DNA of 64,000 nt from CAVVTR01 sp963751245 (GCA_963751245.1 CAVVTR010000005.1:124001-188000); one strand, 5' to 3'. Shown: positions 38,421-49,221, counted from the first letter of the stretch. The notes: generated by a model not told the origin, from the letters alone. Numbers and translations: made by a program.

Positions 38421-41330
38421 TCAGACCTCGCGGGCGACCTCGACGCTCCGGTACGCCTCGATGACGTCGCCCTGCTTGATGTCCTGGTAGCGCTCCAGCG
38501 AGATGCCGCACTCGAAGCCGGTCCGCACCTCGGACACGTCCTCCTTGAACCGGCGCAGGGTGGAGATCTGGCCCTCCCAGACGACCACGCTGTCGCGGAC
38601 AAGGCGGACCTTGGCGTTGCGCGGGATGGCGCCGTCGGTGACCATGCACCCCGCCACCGATCCCACCTTCGGGATGCGGAAGACCTCGCGGATCTCGGCG
38701 CGTCCCAGCTCCTCCTCGCGGAAGGTGGGGGCGAGCAGGCCCGACATCGCCTTCTGGATGTCCTCGGTGAGGTCGTAGATCACGGAGTACAGCCGCACGT
38801 CCACCCGCTCGCGCTCGGACAGCTCCTTGGCGCTGCGGTCCGGCCTCACGTTGAAGCCGATGACGATGGCCTGCGAGGCGGAGGCCAGCAGGATGTCGTT
38901 GGCGGTGATGCCGCCCACGGAGGCGTGGAGGATGTTGATGGAGACCTCGTCGGTCGCCAGCTTTGCCAGAGTGTCGCGCAGCACCTCCACCGAGCCCTGC
39001 ACGTCGGCCTTGAGCACGATGTTGAGCGCCTTGACGTCCTCGGCCCGGATCTGGTCCATGATCCCCTCGAGGCTGACCTTGCGGGTGGCGGCGTGCTGCT
39101 CCTCGCGCTGCCTGGCCTTCCGGTGGGTCGCGACCTCACGGGCGCGCGCCTCGTTCTCCACGACCTGGAAGGTGTCGCCGGCGTCGGGGATGTCCTCGAA
39201 GCCCATGATCTCGACGGCGTCGGTGGGCAGTGCCTCCTTCACCGGCTTCCGGTTGGTGTCCAGCATGGCGCGGACCCGGCCGTAGGTGGCCCCGGCGAAG
39301 AACGAATCCCCCTGCGACAGCGTGCCCTGCTGGATCAGGACCGTGGCGACGACGCCGCGGCCCTTCTCCTTGCGGGCCTCGAGCACGGCGCCGCGGGCGG
39401 GACCTTCGGGGACGGCCTTGAGGCTCTCCATCTCGGCGAGGAGCTGGATGACCTCGAGGAGCTCGTCGATGCCCTTCTTCTTGAGGGCGGACACCTCGAC
39501 GGCGGGGACGTCGCCGCCCCAGCCCTCCAGGAGGATGCCCTGACCCGAGAGCTCCTGCTTGACGCGATCCACGTTGGCGTTGGCCTTGTCGATCTTGTTG
39601 ATGGCCACGATCACCGGTACGTGGGCCGCACGGGCGTGGTTGATGGCCTCGATGGTCTGGGGCATGACGCCGTCGTCCGCCGCCACCACGAGCACCACGA
39701 TGTCCGTGACCTTGGCACCGCGGGCACGCATCTGCGTGAACGCCTCGTGGCCAGGGGTGTCGATGAACACGATGGGCTTGTCGTTGTGGACCACCCGGGA
39801 GGCGCCGATGTGCTGGGTGATGCCGCCGGCCTCGCCCACCGCCACACGGGTGGACCGGATGGCGTCGAGGAGCGACGTCTTGCCGTGGTCGACGTGGCCC
39901 ATCACCGTCACGACCGGCGGCCGCAGCTCGGGCGTGCCGACGGCCTCCGCGGTCTCCTCCTGCTGGAGGTCGATCTCTTCCTCGAAGCTGACGGCCATCG
40001 CCTCCAGCCCGAGCTCCTCGCAGATCTTCTCCGCGAGGTCCTGCGGCAGCACCTGGTTGGCCACCACCAGGATCTTCTTGGAGATCAGGTAGGCCATGAG
40101 GTCCTTGACCAGCACGTCCAGCTTTTCGGCGAGCTCGCGGACCGTGACCGCCTCGGAGAGGTAGATCGGCCCCTCGGGCTTGCCGCCGCGGAACTCCAGC
40201 TTGATCTCCCGGGGCGTGGTGGGGGCCTCGGCGCGGGTGCGGCGGATGCGCTGCGGGCGGCCGCGTCCGGCCGGCCCCTGCGAGCGGGGCGGCGGCGTGG
40301 GCGCCTCGGTGGAGGCGCGGACCTTGGATTCCTCGAACTTCGCCAGCAGGTCGCGGATCTCGTCGGCGTCCGCGGCCGCCTTCGCCTTGCGCGAGGACTT
40401 GCCGCGACTCGGCGCCGCCTTCTCCGTCGCCTTCTTGGCCGCCGCCTGCTTGGCCGCCATGATGCGCTGGCGGACCTCCTCGTCGGAGAGCTCACGCAGC
40501 TGGGACTCCAGCGGCGTCTTGGCCCCCTTCTTGGCGGGCGCCGCGGGCTTGGCGGCGGGCTTCTCGGCGGCCTTCGCCGTCTTCGCCCGGGCGGGCTTGT
40601 CGGCGGGAGCCTCGTGCGCTTCCGCGGCCGGCTCCTCCGGAGACGCGGCCTCGGCCGCCGGCGTCTCCTCCTCGGCCTCCGCCTTCGCCCTGGTGCTCTT
40701 CTTGCGCTTGGCAGGGGCGGGCTCCGTCTCGGCGGGCGCCGCCTCCTCGGCCTCGCCGACCGGCTCGACCGCGGCGGCCTCCGGCGTCTCGGCGGCCTCG
40801 TCGGCCGCGGCGGCGCCGGCCGCCTCGGTGGCGGCGGTGCTGCCGGCCTCTTCGGCGGCCGTCTCCGCGGCGGTCTCGACGGCCTCCTCGACCTGCCCGG
40901 TCTCCACCACCTCGCCGGTCTCGGCGAGGTGCTCGCCGACGGCTTCCAGCTCCGTGTCGTCGCCGGCCTCGACGCCGTCGTCAACGGCGTGCTGCGCCGC
41001 CGAGGTCAGAGAGGACAGGTCGGGGACCGCGTCGGGCATATCCTCGGCGCCGAACCTCCGGGAGGGACGGCGGCGCTTGACTCGCTCGATGGCCTCCTGC
41101 TGCGGGCGGCGGCGTTCGTCGACGGCGGCTCCGGCCTCCTTGCGCACGATGACCTCACGGGGACGCCGCAGCAGGGTCTGGCCCGTGATGATGTCGCGCA
41201 CGGTGGCCAGGTCCAGCATGTCATTGGCGTCCTTCACATCAACGCCGATGGAACGGAGCTTGAAGATCAGGGCATCCTCCGTGACACCCATCTGCGCGGC
41301 GAGGTCGCCCACTCGAAACATCTGCGCCAT
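38421..41330 (-). CDS. infB: Translation initiation factor IF-2
   Basis: The GTPase that places initiator tRNA on the 30S subunit, 969 residues. An IF2_N helical domain opens the protein (FRVGDLAAQMGVTEDALIFK). A long linker rich in Ala, Glu, Pro and Lys spans about residues 90-370 and is low complexity. A second IF2_N domain follows (YLSEAVTVRELAEKLDV). The G domain starts about 475 with VMGHVDHGKTSL, DTPGHEAF and NKIDKANA, followed by domains II-IV. It starts 3 nt after nusA ends. The ~280-residue linker is long even for this gene. Confidence 0.96.
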   Translation of the reverse strand: MAQMFRVGDLAAQMGVTEDALIFKLRSIGVDVKDANDMLDLATVRDIITGQTLLRRPREVIVRKEAGAAVDERRRPQQEAIERVKRRRPSRRFGAEDMPDAVPDLSSLTSAAQHAVDDGVEAGDDTELEAVGEHLAETGEVVETGQVEEAVETAAETAAEEAGSTAATEAAGAAAADEAAETPEAAAVEPVGEAEEAAPAETEPAPAKRKKSTRAKAEAEEETPAAEAASPEEPAAEAHEAPADKPARAKTAKAAEKPAAKPAAPAKKGAKTPLESQLRELSDEEVRQRIMAAKQAAAKKATEKAAPSRGKSSRKAKAAADADEIRDLLAKFEESKVRASTEAPTPPPRSQGPAGRGRPQRIRRTRAEAPTTPREIKLEFRGGKPEGPIYLSEAVTVRELAEKLDVLVKDLMAYLISKKILVVANQVLPQDLAEKICEELGLEAMAVSFEEEIDLQQEETAEAVGTPELRPPVVTVMGHVDHGKTSLLDAIRSTRVAVGEAGGITQHIGASRVVHNDKPIVFIDTPGHEAFTQMRARGAKVTDIVVLVVAADDGVMPQTIEAINHARAAHVPVIVAINKIDKANANVDRVKQELSGQGILLEGWGGDVPAVEVSALKKKGIDELLEVIQLLAEMESLKAVPEGPARGAVLEARKEKGRGVVATVLIQQGTLSQGDSFFAGATYGRVRAMLDTNRKPVKEALPTDAVEIMGFEDIPDAGDTFQVVENEARAREVATHRKARQREEQHAATRKVSLEGIMDQIRAEDVKALNIVLKADVQGSVEVLRDTLAKLATDEVSINILHASVGGITANDILLASASQAIVIGFNVRPDRSAKELSERERVDVRLYSVIYDLTEDIQKAMSGLLAPTFREEELGRAEIREVFRIPKVGSVAGCMVTDGAIPRNAKVRLVRDSVVVWEGQISTLRRFKEDVSEVRTGFECGISLERYQDIKQGDVIEAYRSVEVAREV

Positions 41331-41333
41331 GCG

Positions 41334-42760
<1,427 letters not shown>

Positions 42761-42764
<4 letters not shown>

Positions 42765-43264
42765 CGTGTCGTACCTTTTCTCCCTCTTCGACTCGGAGAA
42801 GCATCGTCGTACCGGGGATCCAGCCTCGTCTCGAACACCTCGGCCTCGGGAAGCGCGTGCTCGGCGCCCTCGGCGTCCCTGATCGTGACCGCGCCGCCGG
42901 CGCGGCCGAGAAGGATCCCTTCCAGCTTCCGGGGTCCGGTCCAGCCCGGCTTCATCCGCACCTGGACGGCCTCGCCGGTGAAGCGCTCGTAGTCGGACGC
43001 GCCGTACAGCTTGCGGTCCAGCCCGGGCGACGAGACCTCCAGCGTGTAGCTCCCCGGGAACGGATCGTAGGCGTCCAGGAGCACGCTGGCCTGCCGCGAC
43101 ATCCGCTCGCAGTCTTCCAGGCCGACGCCGTCCGGCTGGCGGTCGAGGACCAGGCGGACCAGCAGCTTCCGGGCCGGTCCCCCGATCTCGACCGCCAACA
43201 GCTCCACGTTCTCCGCCTCGGCGAGGCGGTGGAGCCGGGCCATCAGTTCCTCGGACACTCTCAT
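42761..43264 (-). CDS. rimP: Ribosome maturation factor RimP
   Basis: A 30S assembly factor, first gene of the rimP-nusA-infB operon. From ATG 43264 it has 167 residues: an N-terminal alpha/beta domain (ENVELLAVEIGG, LVRLVLDRQPDGVGLEDCERMSRQ), the conserved YTLEVSSPGLDRKL motif, and a C-terminal SH3-like domain (KLEGILLGRAGGAVTI). The ribosome site is GAGGAG, 13 nt away, or GAGA closer in. The frame is open further upstream but enters the terminator/attenuator hairpin, so this ATG is preferred. Confidence 0.93.
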
Positions 43265-43280
43265 CGATCTCGTGCTCCTC

Positions 43281-43322
43281 AGTAAAAAAAAGTGGGACGC
43301 CCGTCCCACTTTCTTACGAAAG
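43281..43322 (-). promoter_or_regulatory. Leader terminator/attenuator of the rimP-nusA-infB operon
   Basis: Between the rimP promoter and start codon the minus strand carries a perfect 10-bp stem (AAAGTGGGAC / GTCCCACTTT, loop 43299-43302) ending in a run of eight T. This is a textbook intrinsic terminator about 17 nt before the ATG. A smaller hairpin (CTTTC-GTAA-GAAAG, 43309-43322) overlaps the 5' arm of the terminator and could compete with it. The arrangement fits transcription attenuation of the operon. Confidence 0.8.
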
Positions 43323-43333
43323 CAGCCGACATC

Positions 43334-43362
43334 CTTATACACCACTTCGTCCGCGTTTTCAA
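43334..43362 (-). promoter_or_regulatory. rimP operon promoter
   Basis: Minus strand: TTGAAA (43357-43362), 17-nt spacer, TATAAG (43334-43339). The predicted start near 43327 gives a ~60-nt leader that contains the attenuator. Confidence 0.75.
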
Positions 43363-43505
43363 GCCTTTCGCCCTCCCGCGGCAGGGCCGGGGAGGGCGGC
43401 TCCGGGGAGCTTCCCCGGGGCGTCTCGCGGCCGCCCCCGCGGCGGGGCGGGGGCTCCGTCCGGCTTCCGGACGCTGGCCCGTTCCGCCGCGGAGGACAAC
43501 ACCGG

Positions 43506-44522
43506 ATGCACGCGGTGGGCCCGCGGCCGGCGCACGTGGCGGCGCCGCTGCTCCTCGCCGGCCTGACGCTGCTCGCGCTGGTGTTCTCCCACGCCCTGGC
43601 CTCCCGTGGGCTGACGGGGCCGAGCCTTCGCTACGCGGCCGTTTCGGCGCTGGGGTTCCTCCCGATGATCGTGGGTGCGGCGGCGCTCCGGGCGGTGGTG
43701 GCGCTCGTCCGACGGCGCCTGCGGCCCGCCCCGGCGGCGGCCCCGGCCCTGGACCGGGGAGCGCTGGGGGCGTGGGCCTGGGACCTGGCGTGGATCGTCG
43801 CGGCGCAGGCCGTGTTGACCACGGTCTACACCTGCACCAAGCTGTACCTGCCCGCGTTCGGGGGGGGCCTGTGGGACGGGCATCTCGCCGCGGCGGACCG
43901 GGCGCTGGCGCTCGGCGTCGATCCCAACGTCTTCATGATCACGATCTTCTCCGGAGCGCCGCGGTGGGCGGCCTGGGTCGTCGACTTCAACTACTCGAAG
44001 TTCGTGCTCACCATGCTGGCGGGCACGGCGTGGTTCCTCACCGACCCGGTGCGTTCGAGGAGGCTCCGCTTCGCCTGGGGCGCCGCCGCGATCTGGTCGG
44101 TGGGGCTGTGCCTCTACGTGGCCATGCCGGCGCTGGGACCGGCGTTCGCCATGGCCGGGCTGGCGGGGGAGGTGGGGCGCGTCTTTCCCGCGTCCGCGAG
44201 GGCGCAGGCGACCCTCCTGGTCAACTACAGGCACGTCCTGGACGTGCTCGCGGGCCCGGGGACACCCGTCCTCGTCGTCCCCGAGATGGGTATCGCCGCC
44301 ATGCCGAGCCTGCACGTGGCGCTGCACGCGTTCCTGGCGCTGTGGGCGGTGCGGACCTCCTCGCTGCTGCGGACCCCCTTGTTCGTCATCGCCCTGCTCA
44401 CCTTCATCGGGTCCGTGGCCACCGGCTGGCACTACGCCGTCGACTCCTGGGCCGGCCTCGTCCTCGCGGTGGTCTGCTTCGTCGCCGCGTCGCACCGCAT
44501 GGCCCGGGAGACCCGGGCCTGA
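43506..44522 (+). CDS. PAP2-superfamily integral membrane phosphatase/transferase (Aur1/Ipt1-like)
   Basis: A 338-residue protein with six or more predicted transmembrane helices and the PAP2 signature split as in inositolphosphotransferase-like members. It has a MPSLHVALHAFLALWA block with the catalytic-type Ser-x-His, then GSVATGWHYAVDSWAG with a second His. The family transfers or hydrolyses lipid phosphates (for example phosphatidylinositol-linked reactions or undecaprenyl-PP). The exact substrate is not readable. ATG 43506 has GGAGGA 10 nt upstream. Divergent from the rimP operon; downstream lies a new promoter for mdh. Confidence 0.8.
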   Translation: MHAVGPRPAHVAAPLLLAGLTLLALVFSHALASRGLTGPSLRYAAVSALGFLPMIVGAAALRAVVALVRRRLRPAPAAAPALDRGALGAWAWDLAWIVAAQAVLTTVYTCTKLYLPAFGGGLWDGHLAAADRALALGVDPNVFMITIFSGAPRWAAWVVDFNYSKFVLTMLAGTAWFLTDPVRSRRLRFAWGAAAIWSVGLCLYVAMPALGPAFAMAGLAGEVGRVFPASARAQATLLVNYRHVLDVLAGPGTPVLVVPEMGIAAMPSLHVALHAFLALWAVRTSSLLRTPLFVIALLTFIGSVATGWHYAVDSWAGLVLAVVCFVAASHRMARETRA

Positions 44523-44575
44523 TTCGGGCCCATCTGTGACCGGAGGCCGACGTTTATGGCCCCATCGTCCCGTGG

Positions 44576-44605
44576 TTGTGATCGCGAGCACAGGGGTGAT
44601 ATTGT
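44576..44605 (+). promoter_or_regulatory. Promoter of the first malate dehydrogenase gene
   Basis: TTGTGA (44576-44581), 18-nt spacer, TATTGT (44600-44605), giving a ~60-nt leader to the ATG at 44672. Confidence 0.5.
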
Positions 44606-44671
44606 GTCCCCTGCGTCGAAACGACCGGAAACGTGCCGCTCTCGGCGTCGCGACATGGGGGAGCCAGGGCC

Positions 44672-45616
44672 ATGAGGAAGGCCAAGATCACGGTCATCGG
44701 CGCGGGTCACGTGGGAGCCACCACCGCCCAGCGCCTGGCCGAATCCCACCTGGGGGACGTCGTCCTCGTGGACGTCGTGGAGGGGATGCCGCAGGGCAAG
44801 GCCCTGGACCTCACCCAGGCGGCCCCCGTGGTGGGCCACGACGACCTCCTCACCGGCACCACCGGCTACGAGGCCACCGAGGGCTCGGACATCATCGTCA
44901 TGACGGCCGGCCTGGCGCGCAAGCCGGGGATGAGCCGGGACGACCTCCAGGAGGCCAACGCCGCCATCGTCGCCGAGGGTCTCGGCCGCGCCGTCCGCGG
45001 TTCACGCGACGCGATCATCCTCATGGTCACCAACCCCCTGGACGTCATGTGCGAGGTCGCCCGCCGTGTCTCGGGGTTCCCCCGCGAGCGGGTCGTCGGC
45101 ATGGCCGGCGTGCTGGACACGGCCCGGATGCGGGCGTTCATCGCCGCGGAGATGGGCGTCTCCACCGAGAGCGTGTCCGCCCTCGTGCTCGGCGGCCACG
45201 GCGACGCCATGGTCCCGATGCCCCGCTACACCACGGTCAGCGGCGTCCCCGTCACCGAGCTCCTGCCCGCCGGGCGGATCGACGCCATCGTGCAGCGCAC
45301 GGCGCAGGGCGGGGGCGAGATCGTGCGGCTGCTCAAGACCGGATCGGCGTTCTACGCGCCGGCCGCGGGCGTGTGGGAGATGGTGGACTCCATCGTGCAC
45401 GACCGCAAGAAGATCCTGCCGTGCTCGGTGTACCTCGAAGGGGAGTTCGGGTTGTCCGGCGTGTTCGTGGGCGTGCCCTGCAAGCTCGGCGCGAAGGGCA
45501 TGGAGGGAGTCTTCCGGATCGAGCTCACGGACGACGAGAGGGCGCTCCTGGTCCGCAGCGCCGACGAGGTTCGGGCCCAGGTCGCGAAGCTCCCGGCGAG
45601 CCTCGGCCGGGCATGA
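44672..45616 (+). CDS. mdh: Malate dehydrogenase (LDH-like type)
   Basis: Oxidises malate to oxaloacetate with NAD. The 314 residues show GAGHVGATTAQRL (cofactor loop), LVDVVEGMPQGKALDL, the substrate loop ARKPGMSRDDL with the malate-specifying Arg, VTNPLDVM, and GGHGDAMVPM with the catalytic His. ATG 44672 follows a GGGAGCC ribosome site. A terminator separates it from sdhA, with likely partial read-through. It is the conventional one of two MDH-type genes flanking the sdh operon. Confidence 0.94.
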   Translation: MRKAKITVIGAGHVGATTAQRLAESHLGDVVLVDVVEGMPQGKALDLTQAAPVVGHDDLLTGTTGYEATEGSDIIVMTAGLARKPGMSRDDLQEANAAIVAEGLGRAVRGSRDAIILMVTNPLDVMCEVARRVSGFPRERVVGMAGVLDTARMRAFIAAEMGVSTESVSALVLGGHGDAMVPMPRYTTVSGVPVTELLPAGRIDAIVQRTAQGGGEIVRLLKTGSAFYAPAAGVWEMVDSIVHDRKKILPCSVYLEGEFGLSGVFVGVPCKLGAKGMEGVFRIELTDDERALLVRSADEVRAQVAKLPASLGRA

Positions 45617-45642
45617 GAGGCCGGGGATCCATGGTGTGTCGC

Positions 45643-45675
45643 AAGAGCCGGGGCGGGAGTTTCCGGCTCTTTTCT
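45643..45675 (+). terminator. Terminator between mdh and sdhA
   Basis: A 9-bp stem (AAGAGCCGG / CCGGCTCTT) with an 11-nt loop is followed by TTTC. It ends 36 nt before sdhA, and I see no strong promoter between it and sdhA, so sdh expression may depend on read-through or on a promoter I missed. Confidence 0.65.
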
Positions 45676-45710
45676 TGGCTGCTCCTGCGTCTCAGACAAG
45701 GAGGATGTTC

Positions 45711-47423
45711 ATGGCAGAAACCATCACCCACGATGTCCTGATCCTCGGTGCGGGGCTCGCCGGCCTCCGGGCCGCGGTGGAGATCTCCCGCCGCACCAAG
45801 GGGAAGGTGGACATCGGCATCGTGTCCAAGGTGCAGCTCATGCGCGCCCACTCGGTCTGCGCCGAGGGGGGGACGGCCGCGATGCTGCGCCCCGAGGAGG
45901 GAGACTCCTACGACCTGCACGCGTGGGACACCGTCAAGGGCTCCGACTTCCTGTCCGATCAGGACGTCGTCCACCGCTTCGTGCGTGTGATGCCCGAGGA
46001 GATCCGCCTGCTGGATCACTGGGGCATCCCCTGGACGCGCGACGAGCACGGCCGCATCTCCCAGCGCCCCTTCGGCGGGCACGGCTACCCGCGCGCCACC
46101 CTGGCCGCCGACAAGACGGGCTTCTTCGAGATGCAGACCCTCTACGACCAGCTCCTGCGCTACAACAGCTTCACCCGCTACGACGAGTTCTTCGTCACGG
46201 ACATCCTCGTCTCCGGCGGCCGGTTCGCCGGTCTCGTGGGGATCCACGGCCCCTCGGGCGAGTCCGTGACCATGCGGGGACGGGCGCTGCTCATCGCCAC
46301 CGGTGGCGGCGGCACGCTGTACGGCTTCACGACCTACTCGCAGACGGTCACCGGCGACGGCATGGCGATGGCCTACCGCGTCGGGCTGCCGCTGGAGGAC
46401 ATGGAGTTCCTGCAGTTCCACCCCACCGGTCTGGTGCCCTCGGGCATCCTCATGACCGAGGGGTGCCGCGGCGAGGGCGGCTACCTGCGCAACGCCTCGG
46501 GCGAGCGGTTCATGGAGCGGTACGCCGCCTCCAAGATGGAGCTGGCGCCCCGCGACATGGTGTCCCGCGCCGAGACCACCGAGATTCTGGAGGGGCGCGG
46601 GTTCCCCACCCCCGACGGCCTCGGCTGCCTGCACCTCGACCTCACGCACCTGGGGGCCGACAAGATCAACACCCGGCTGCCGCTCATCCGCGAGGTCTGC
46701 ATCAAGTTCCTGGGGCTCGACCCCATCGAGAAGCCGATCCCCATCCGGCCCGTGGCGCACTACTCCATGGGCGGCGTGGAGACCGACATCAACGGCGCCA
46801 CCCGGATCCCCGGCATCTGGGCCGCGGGCGAGGTGGCGTGCGTTTCGCTGCACGGGGCCAACCGGCTGGGCTCCAACTCCACCGCGGAGTGCCTGGCCTG
46901 GGGCGGCATCACGGGGGGCGAGATCGTCGACGCCCTGCCGGGGCTGGCCGCCGCCGAGCTCCCCGAGGCCGACGTCCGGCGCGCCCGCGCCCACGTCGAC
47001 GAGCTGCTCGCGCGCGAGGGCGACGAGAACCTCTACGACCTCCGGCGGGCGCTGCGCTCCATCATGGACACCAACGTCGGCGTGTTCCGTACCGGCGAGG
47101 GCCTGGAGAAGGCGCTGGCCACCATCCGCGAGCTCCGCGCTCGCTCGCTGCACGCCCCCGTCGCCGACAAGGGGCGCGTCTACAACTCCAACCTGTTCCA
47201 CGCGCTGGAGCTCGAGAACCTGCTCGACCTGGCCGAGGTGATGGTCACCGGCGCCCTGGCCCGCCAGGAGTCGCGGGGCGGCCACGCGCGGCGGGACTTC
47301 ACCACGCGGGACGACGAGAACTGGCTCAAGCACACCCTGGCGTTCCGCTCCGATGCGGGGCCGCGCCTGGAGTACAAGCCGGTGACCATCAACACCTGGA
47401 AGCCGGTGGAGCGGAAGTACTGA
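45711..47423 (+). CDS. sdhA: Succinate dehydrogenase flavoprotein subunit
   Basis: FAD-binding catalytic subunit that oxidises succinate. The 570 residues include the dinucleotide loop LILGAGLAGLRAAVE, AHSVCAEGGTAA (FAD-linking His region), HPTGLVPSGILMTEGCRGEGG, a PVAHYSMGGVETDINGAT substrate/FAD segment and ANRLGSNSTAECLAWG. An excellent AAGGAGG site precedes ATG 45711; an ATG at 45705 overlaps that spacing. It is first in an sdhACDB order. Confidence 0.95.
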   Translation: MAETITHDVLILGAGLAGLRAAVEISRRTKGKVDIGIVSKVQLMRAHSVCAEGGTAAMLRPEEGDSYDLHAWDTVKGSDFLSDQDVVHRFVRVMPEEIRLLDHWGIPWTRDEHGRISQRPFGGHGYPRATLAADKTGFFEMQTLYDQLLRYNSFTRYDEFFVTDILVSGGRFAGLVGIHGPSGESVTMRGRALLIATGGGGTLYGFTTYSQTVTGDGMAMAYRVGLPLEDMEFLQFHPTGLVPSGILMTEGCRGEGGYLRNASGERFMERYAASKMELAPRDMVSRAETTEILEGRGFPTPDGLGCLHLDLTHLGADKINTRLPLIREVCIKFLGLDPIEKPIPIRPVAHYSMGGVETDINGATRIPGIWAAGEVACVSLHGANRLGSNSTAECLAWGGITGGEIVDALPGLAAAELPEADVRRARAHVDELLAREGDENLYDLRRALRSIMDTNVGVFRTGEGLEKALATIRELRARSLHAPVADKGRVYNSNLFHALELENLLDLAEVMVTGALARQESRGGHARRDFTTRDDENWLKHTLAFRSDAGPRLEYKPVTINTWKPVERKY

Positions 47424-47436
47424 GGGGGAGGCAGCT

Positions 47437-47874
47437 ATGTTGGAAGCCAAGGGTCATCCGAACCGCCTCGGTCTGTGGGGCTGGCTGGGGGGCGGACGTT
47501 GGGGAGCGGAGCGCTACCTGTATGCCCTGCACAGGATCACCGGCCTCGGGATCCTCACCTATTTTCTGCTGCACATCGTGGTGACCTCCTCGAGAGCCTT
47601 CGGGGAGGCCTCCTGGCAGAGCGCCATGGGCCGCGTCACCGGCCCGGTGTTCACGGTGGGCGAGTACCTGGTCTTCGCCGCCTTCGCGTTCCACGCGATC
47701 AACGGGATCAGGCTCGTCTTCGTCGAGCTGGGTTTCGGGATCGGCAAGCCGTTCGAACCCGTCTATCCCTACCGCACCTCGGTGGACGTCCAGCGGCCCC
47801 TGGCCGTCGTCGTCCTCCTCGTCGCGGCGGCCCTGGCGGTCGCCGGCGGCCTGAACTTCTTCGTCCTGCGCTAG
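47437..47874 (+). CDS. sdhC: Succinate dehydrogenase cytochrome b subunit SdhC
   Basis: A 145-residue membrane anchor with three predicted helices. HRITGLGILTYFLLHIVV carries the heme-ligand-type His and the family HRxTG motif; FAFHAINGIRLVFVELG lies in helix 2. It starts 13 nt after sdhA with GGGGGAGG upstream and forms, with the next gene, the quinone-reducing heme b anchor. Confidence 0.88.
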   Translation: MLEAKGHPNRLGLWGWLGGGRWGAERYLYALHRITGLGILTYFLLHIVVTSSRAFGEASWQSAMGRVTGPVFTVGEYLVFAAFAFHAINGIRLVFVELGFGIGKPFEPVYPYRTSVDVQRPLAVVVLLVAAALAVAGGLNFFVLR

Positions 47875-47884
47875 GAGGCCAGCC

Positions 47885-48262
47885 ATGATTCGCGATCAGA
47901 AGATGTGGCCCTGGCATGTGCTGGCGGGTGTCGTCATCCTCGTGCTCCTCGGCCTGCACATGACCATCATGCATCTGGACAAGATCGTCCGGATCTTCAA
48001 TCCCGCGCCCGGCCATCCGGTCGAGTGGCTCAACGTGGTCAGCCGCACCGGCAGCCCGTTCTTCCTGGTCACCTACGTGATCCTGCTCGGCGCCGCGCTG
48101 TTCCACGGCCTGTACGGGCTGCGCAACATCCTCTTCGAGCTGCACCCGCCGGCCGGGCTCAAGACGGCCATCGGGGTGGTCCTCGGGCTCGCGGGCCTGG
48201 GCCTGTTCGTCTACGGGACCTGGGCCGCCATTGCCGGCTTCGCGCTGGCGCGGACGCTGTAG
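47885..48262 (+). CDS. sdhD: Succinate dehydrogenase membrane anchor SdhD
   Basis: A 125-residue three-helix anchor: HVLAGVVILVLLGLHMTIMH, then LVTYVILLGAALFHGLYGLRNILFE with the conserved FHGLYGLR, then a third helix. The histidines in helices 1 and 2 are candidate heme ligands. It lies 10 nt after sdhC with AGGAGG upstream. Confidence 0.86.
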   Translation: MIRDQKMWPWHVLAGVVILVLLGLHMTIMHLDKIVRIFNPAPGHPVEWLNVVSRTGSPFFLVTYVILLGAALFHGLYGLRNILFELHPPAGLKTAIGVVLGLAGLGLFVYGTWAAIAGFALARTL

Positions 48263-48271
48263 GGGGGCGCG

Positions 48272-49099
48272 ATGAGTGCGAAAACGCAGACTCAGCTGAC
48301 ATACCGGGTGCGCCGGTTCGATCCCGCGAAGGACCCGGCGCCGCGGTGGGAGGAGTACCACCTCCCCTACACGGACGGCATGACGGTGCTCGACGGCCTG
48401 TGGCGGATCAAGGAGCAGTTCGCGCCGACCCTGGCGTGGCGCTCCTCCTGCCGGATGGGCGTGTGCGGCTCGTGCGGCATGCTCATCAACGGCAAGCCGC
48501 AGCTCGCGTGCAACACCCAGGTCTCGCACCTGGGCTCGGACGTCATCGCCGTGGGGCCGCTGCCGAACTTCAACATCATCCGGGACCTGGTGCCGGACCT
48601 CACCCCGATGATCGAGACGCACCGGCAGGTCAAGCCCTACATCATCCGCGACGACGAGGAGGAGCAGGACAAGCCCACCGGCGAATTCTGGCAGTCCCCG
48701 GAGGAGCTGGAGCGCTACCTGCAGTTCTCGTACTGCATCAAGTGCGGGTGCTGCATGGCGGCCTGCCCGACCTACGCCACCGACCCGGTCTACGCGGGAC
48801 CCATGCCCCTGGCTCAGGCGCAGCGCTACAACACCGACAGCCGGGACACCGGCTTCGCCGAGCGCAAGGCCCTACTGGCCGGCGAGCGGGGCCCGTGGCG
48901 GTGCCACTTCGCGGGGGAGTGCTCCCGCGTGTGCCCCAAGGGCGTCGATCCGGCGAAGGCCATCCAGCTCATGAAACGGGAGCTCGTGCTCGACCTGCTG
49001 CACCTGCGCAAGCATCCGTGTCCCGCTCCCGTGGCCACGCCCCTGCGCGACGTCAAGCGTCGTCCGGAGGTGCCGGACGCGCCCGCTCCGACGGTGTAG
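48272..49099 (+). CDS. sdhB: Succinate dehydrogenase iron-sulfur subunit
   Basis: Electron-transfer subunit, 275 residues. It carries the [2Fe-2S] ligands CRMGVCGSCGMLINGKPQLAC (about 66-85) in the plant-type ferredoxin domain. Two further cluster motifs lie in the C-terminal half: CIKCGCCMAACP and CxxxxxCSRVCPKGVDP-type ([4Fe-4S] and [3Fe-4S]). It is last in the sdhACDB order. The tail is Pro/Ala-rich. Confidence 0.95.
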   Translation: MSAKTQTQLTYRVRRFDPAKDPAPRWEEYHLPYTDGMTVLDGLWRIKEQFAPTLAWRSSCRMGVCGSCGMLINGKPQLACNTQVSHLGSDVIAVGPLPNFNIIRDLVPDLTPMIETHRQVKPYIIRDDEEEQDKPTGEFWQSPEELERYLQFSYCIKCGCCMAACPTYATDPVYAGPMPLAQAQRYNTDSRDTGFAERKALLAGERGPWRCHFAGECSRVCPKGVDPAKAIQLMKRELVLDLLHLRKHPCPAPVATPLRDVKRRPEVPDAPAPTV

Positions 49100-49167
49100 T
49101 CTGGGAGGAACACGGGACAGCGGCACGGTGGTTTGCTCGTGAGAGAACGGACCATCACGGAGTGTTC

Positions 49168-49201
49168 CCGCGGGGCGTCGCCACCGGCTGAGGCCCCGCG
49201 G
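49168..49201 (+). other. GC stem-loop between sdhB and the second MDH gene
   Basis: CCGCGGGG and CCCCGCGG (8 bp, 18-nt loop) lie just before the GAAGGAAGGGAG ribosome site. There is no U-tract, so a processing or stability element is more likely than a terminator. Confidence 0.35.
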
Positions 49202-49221
49202 AGAAGGAAGGGAGAATCGTC

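Noticed and set aside
49168..49201. GC hairpin as a terminator of the sdh operon
   Set aside because: No U-tract follows and it directly precedes a ribosome site, so read-through into the second MDH gene is likely.
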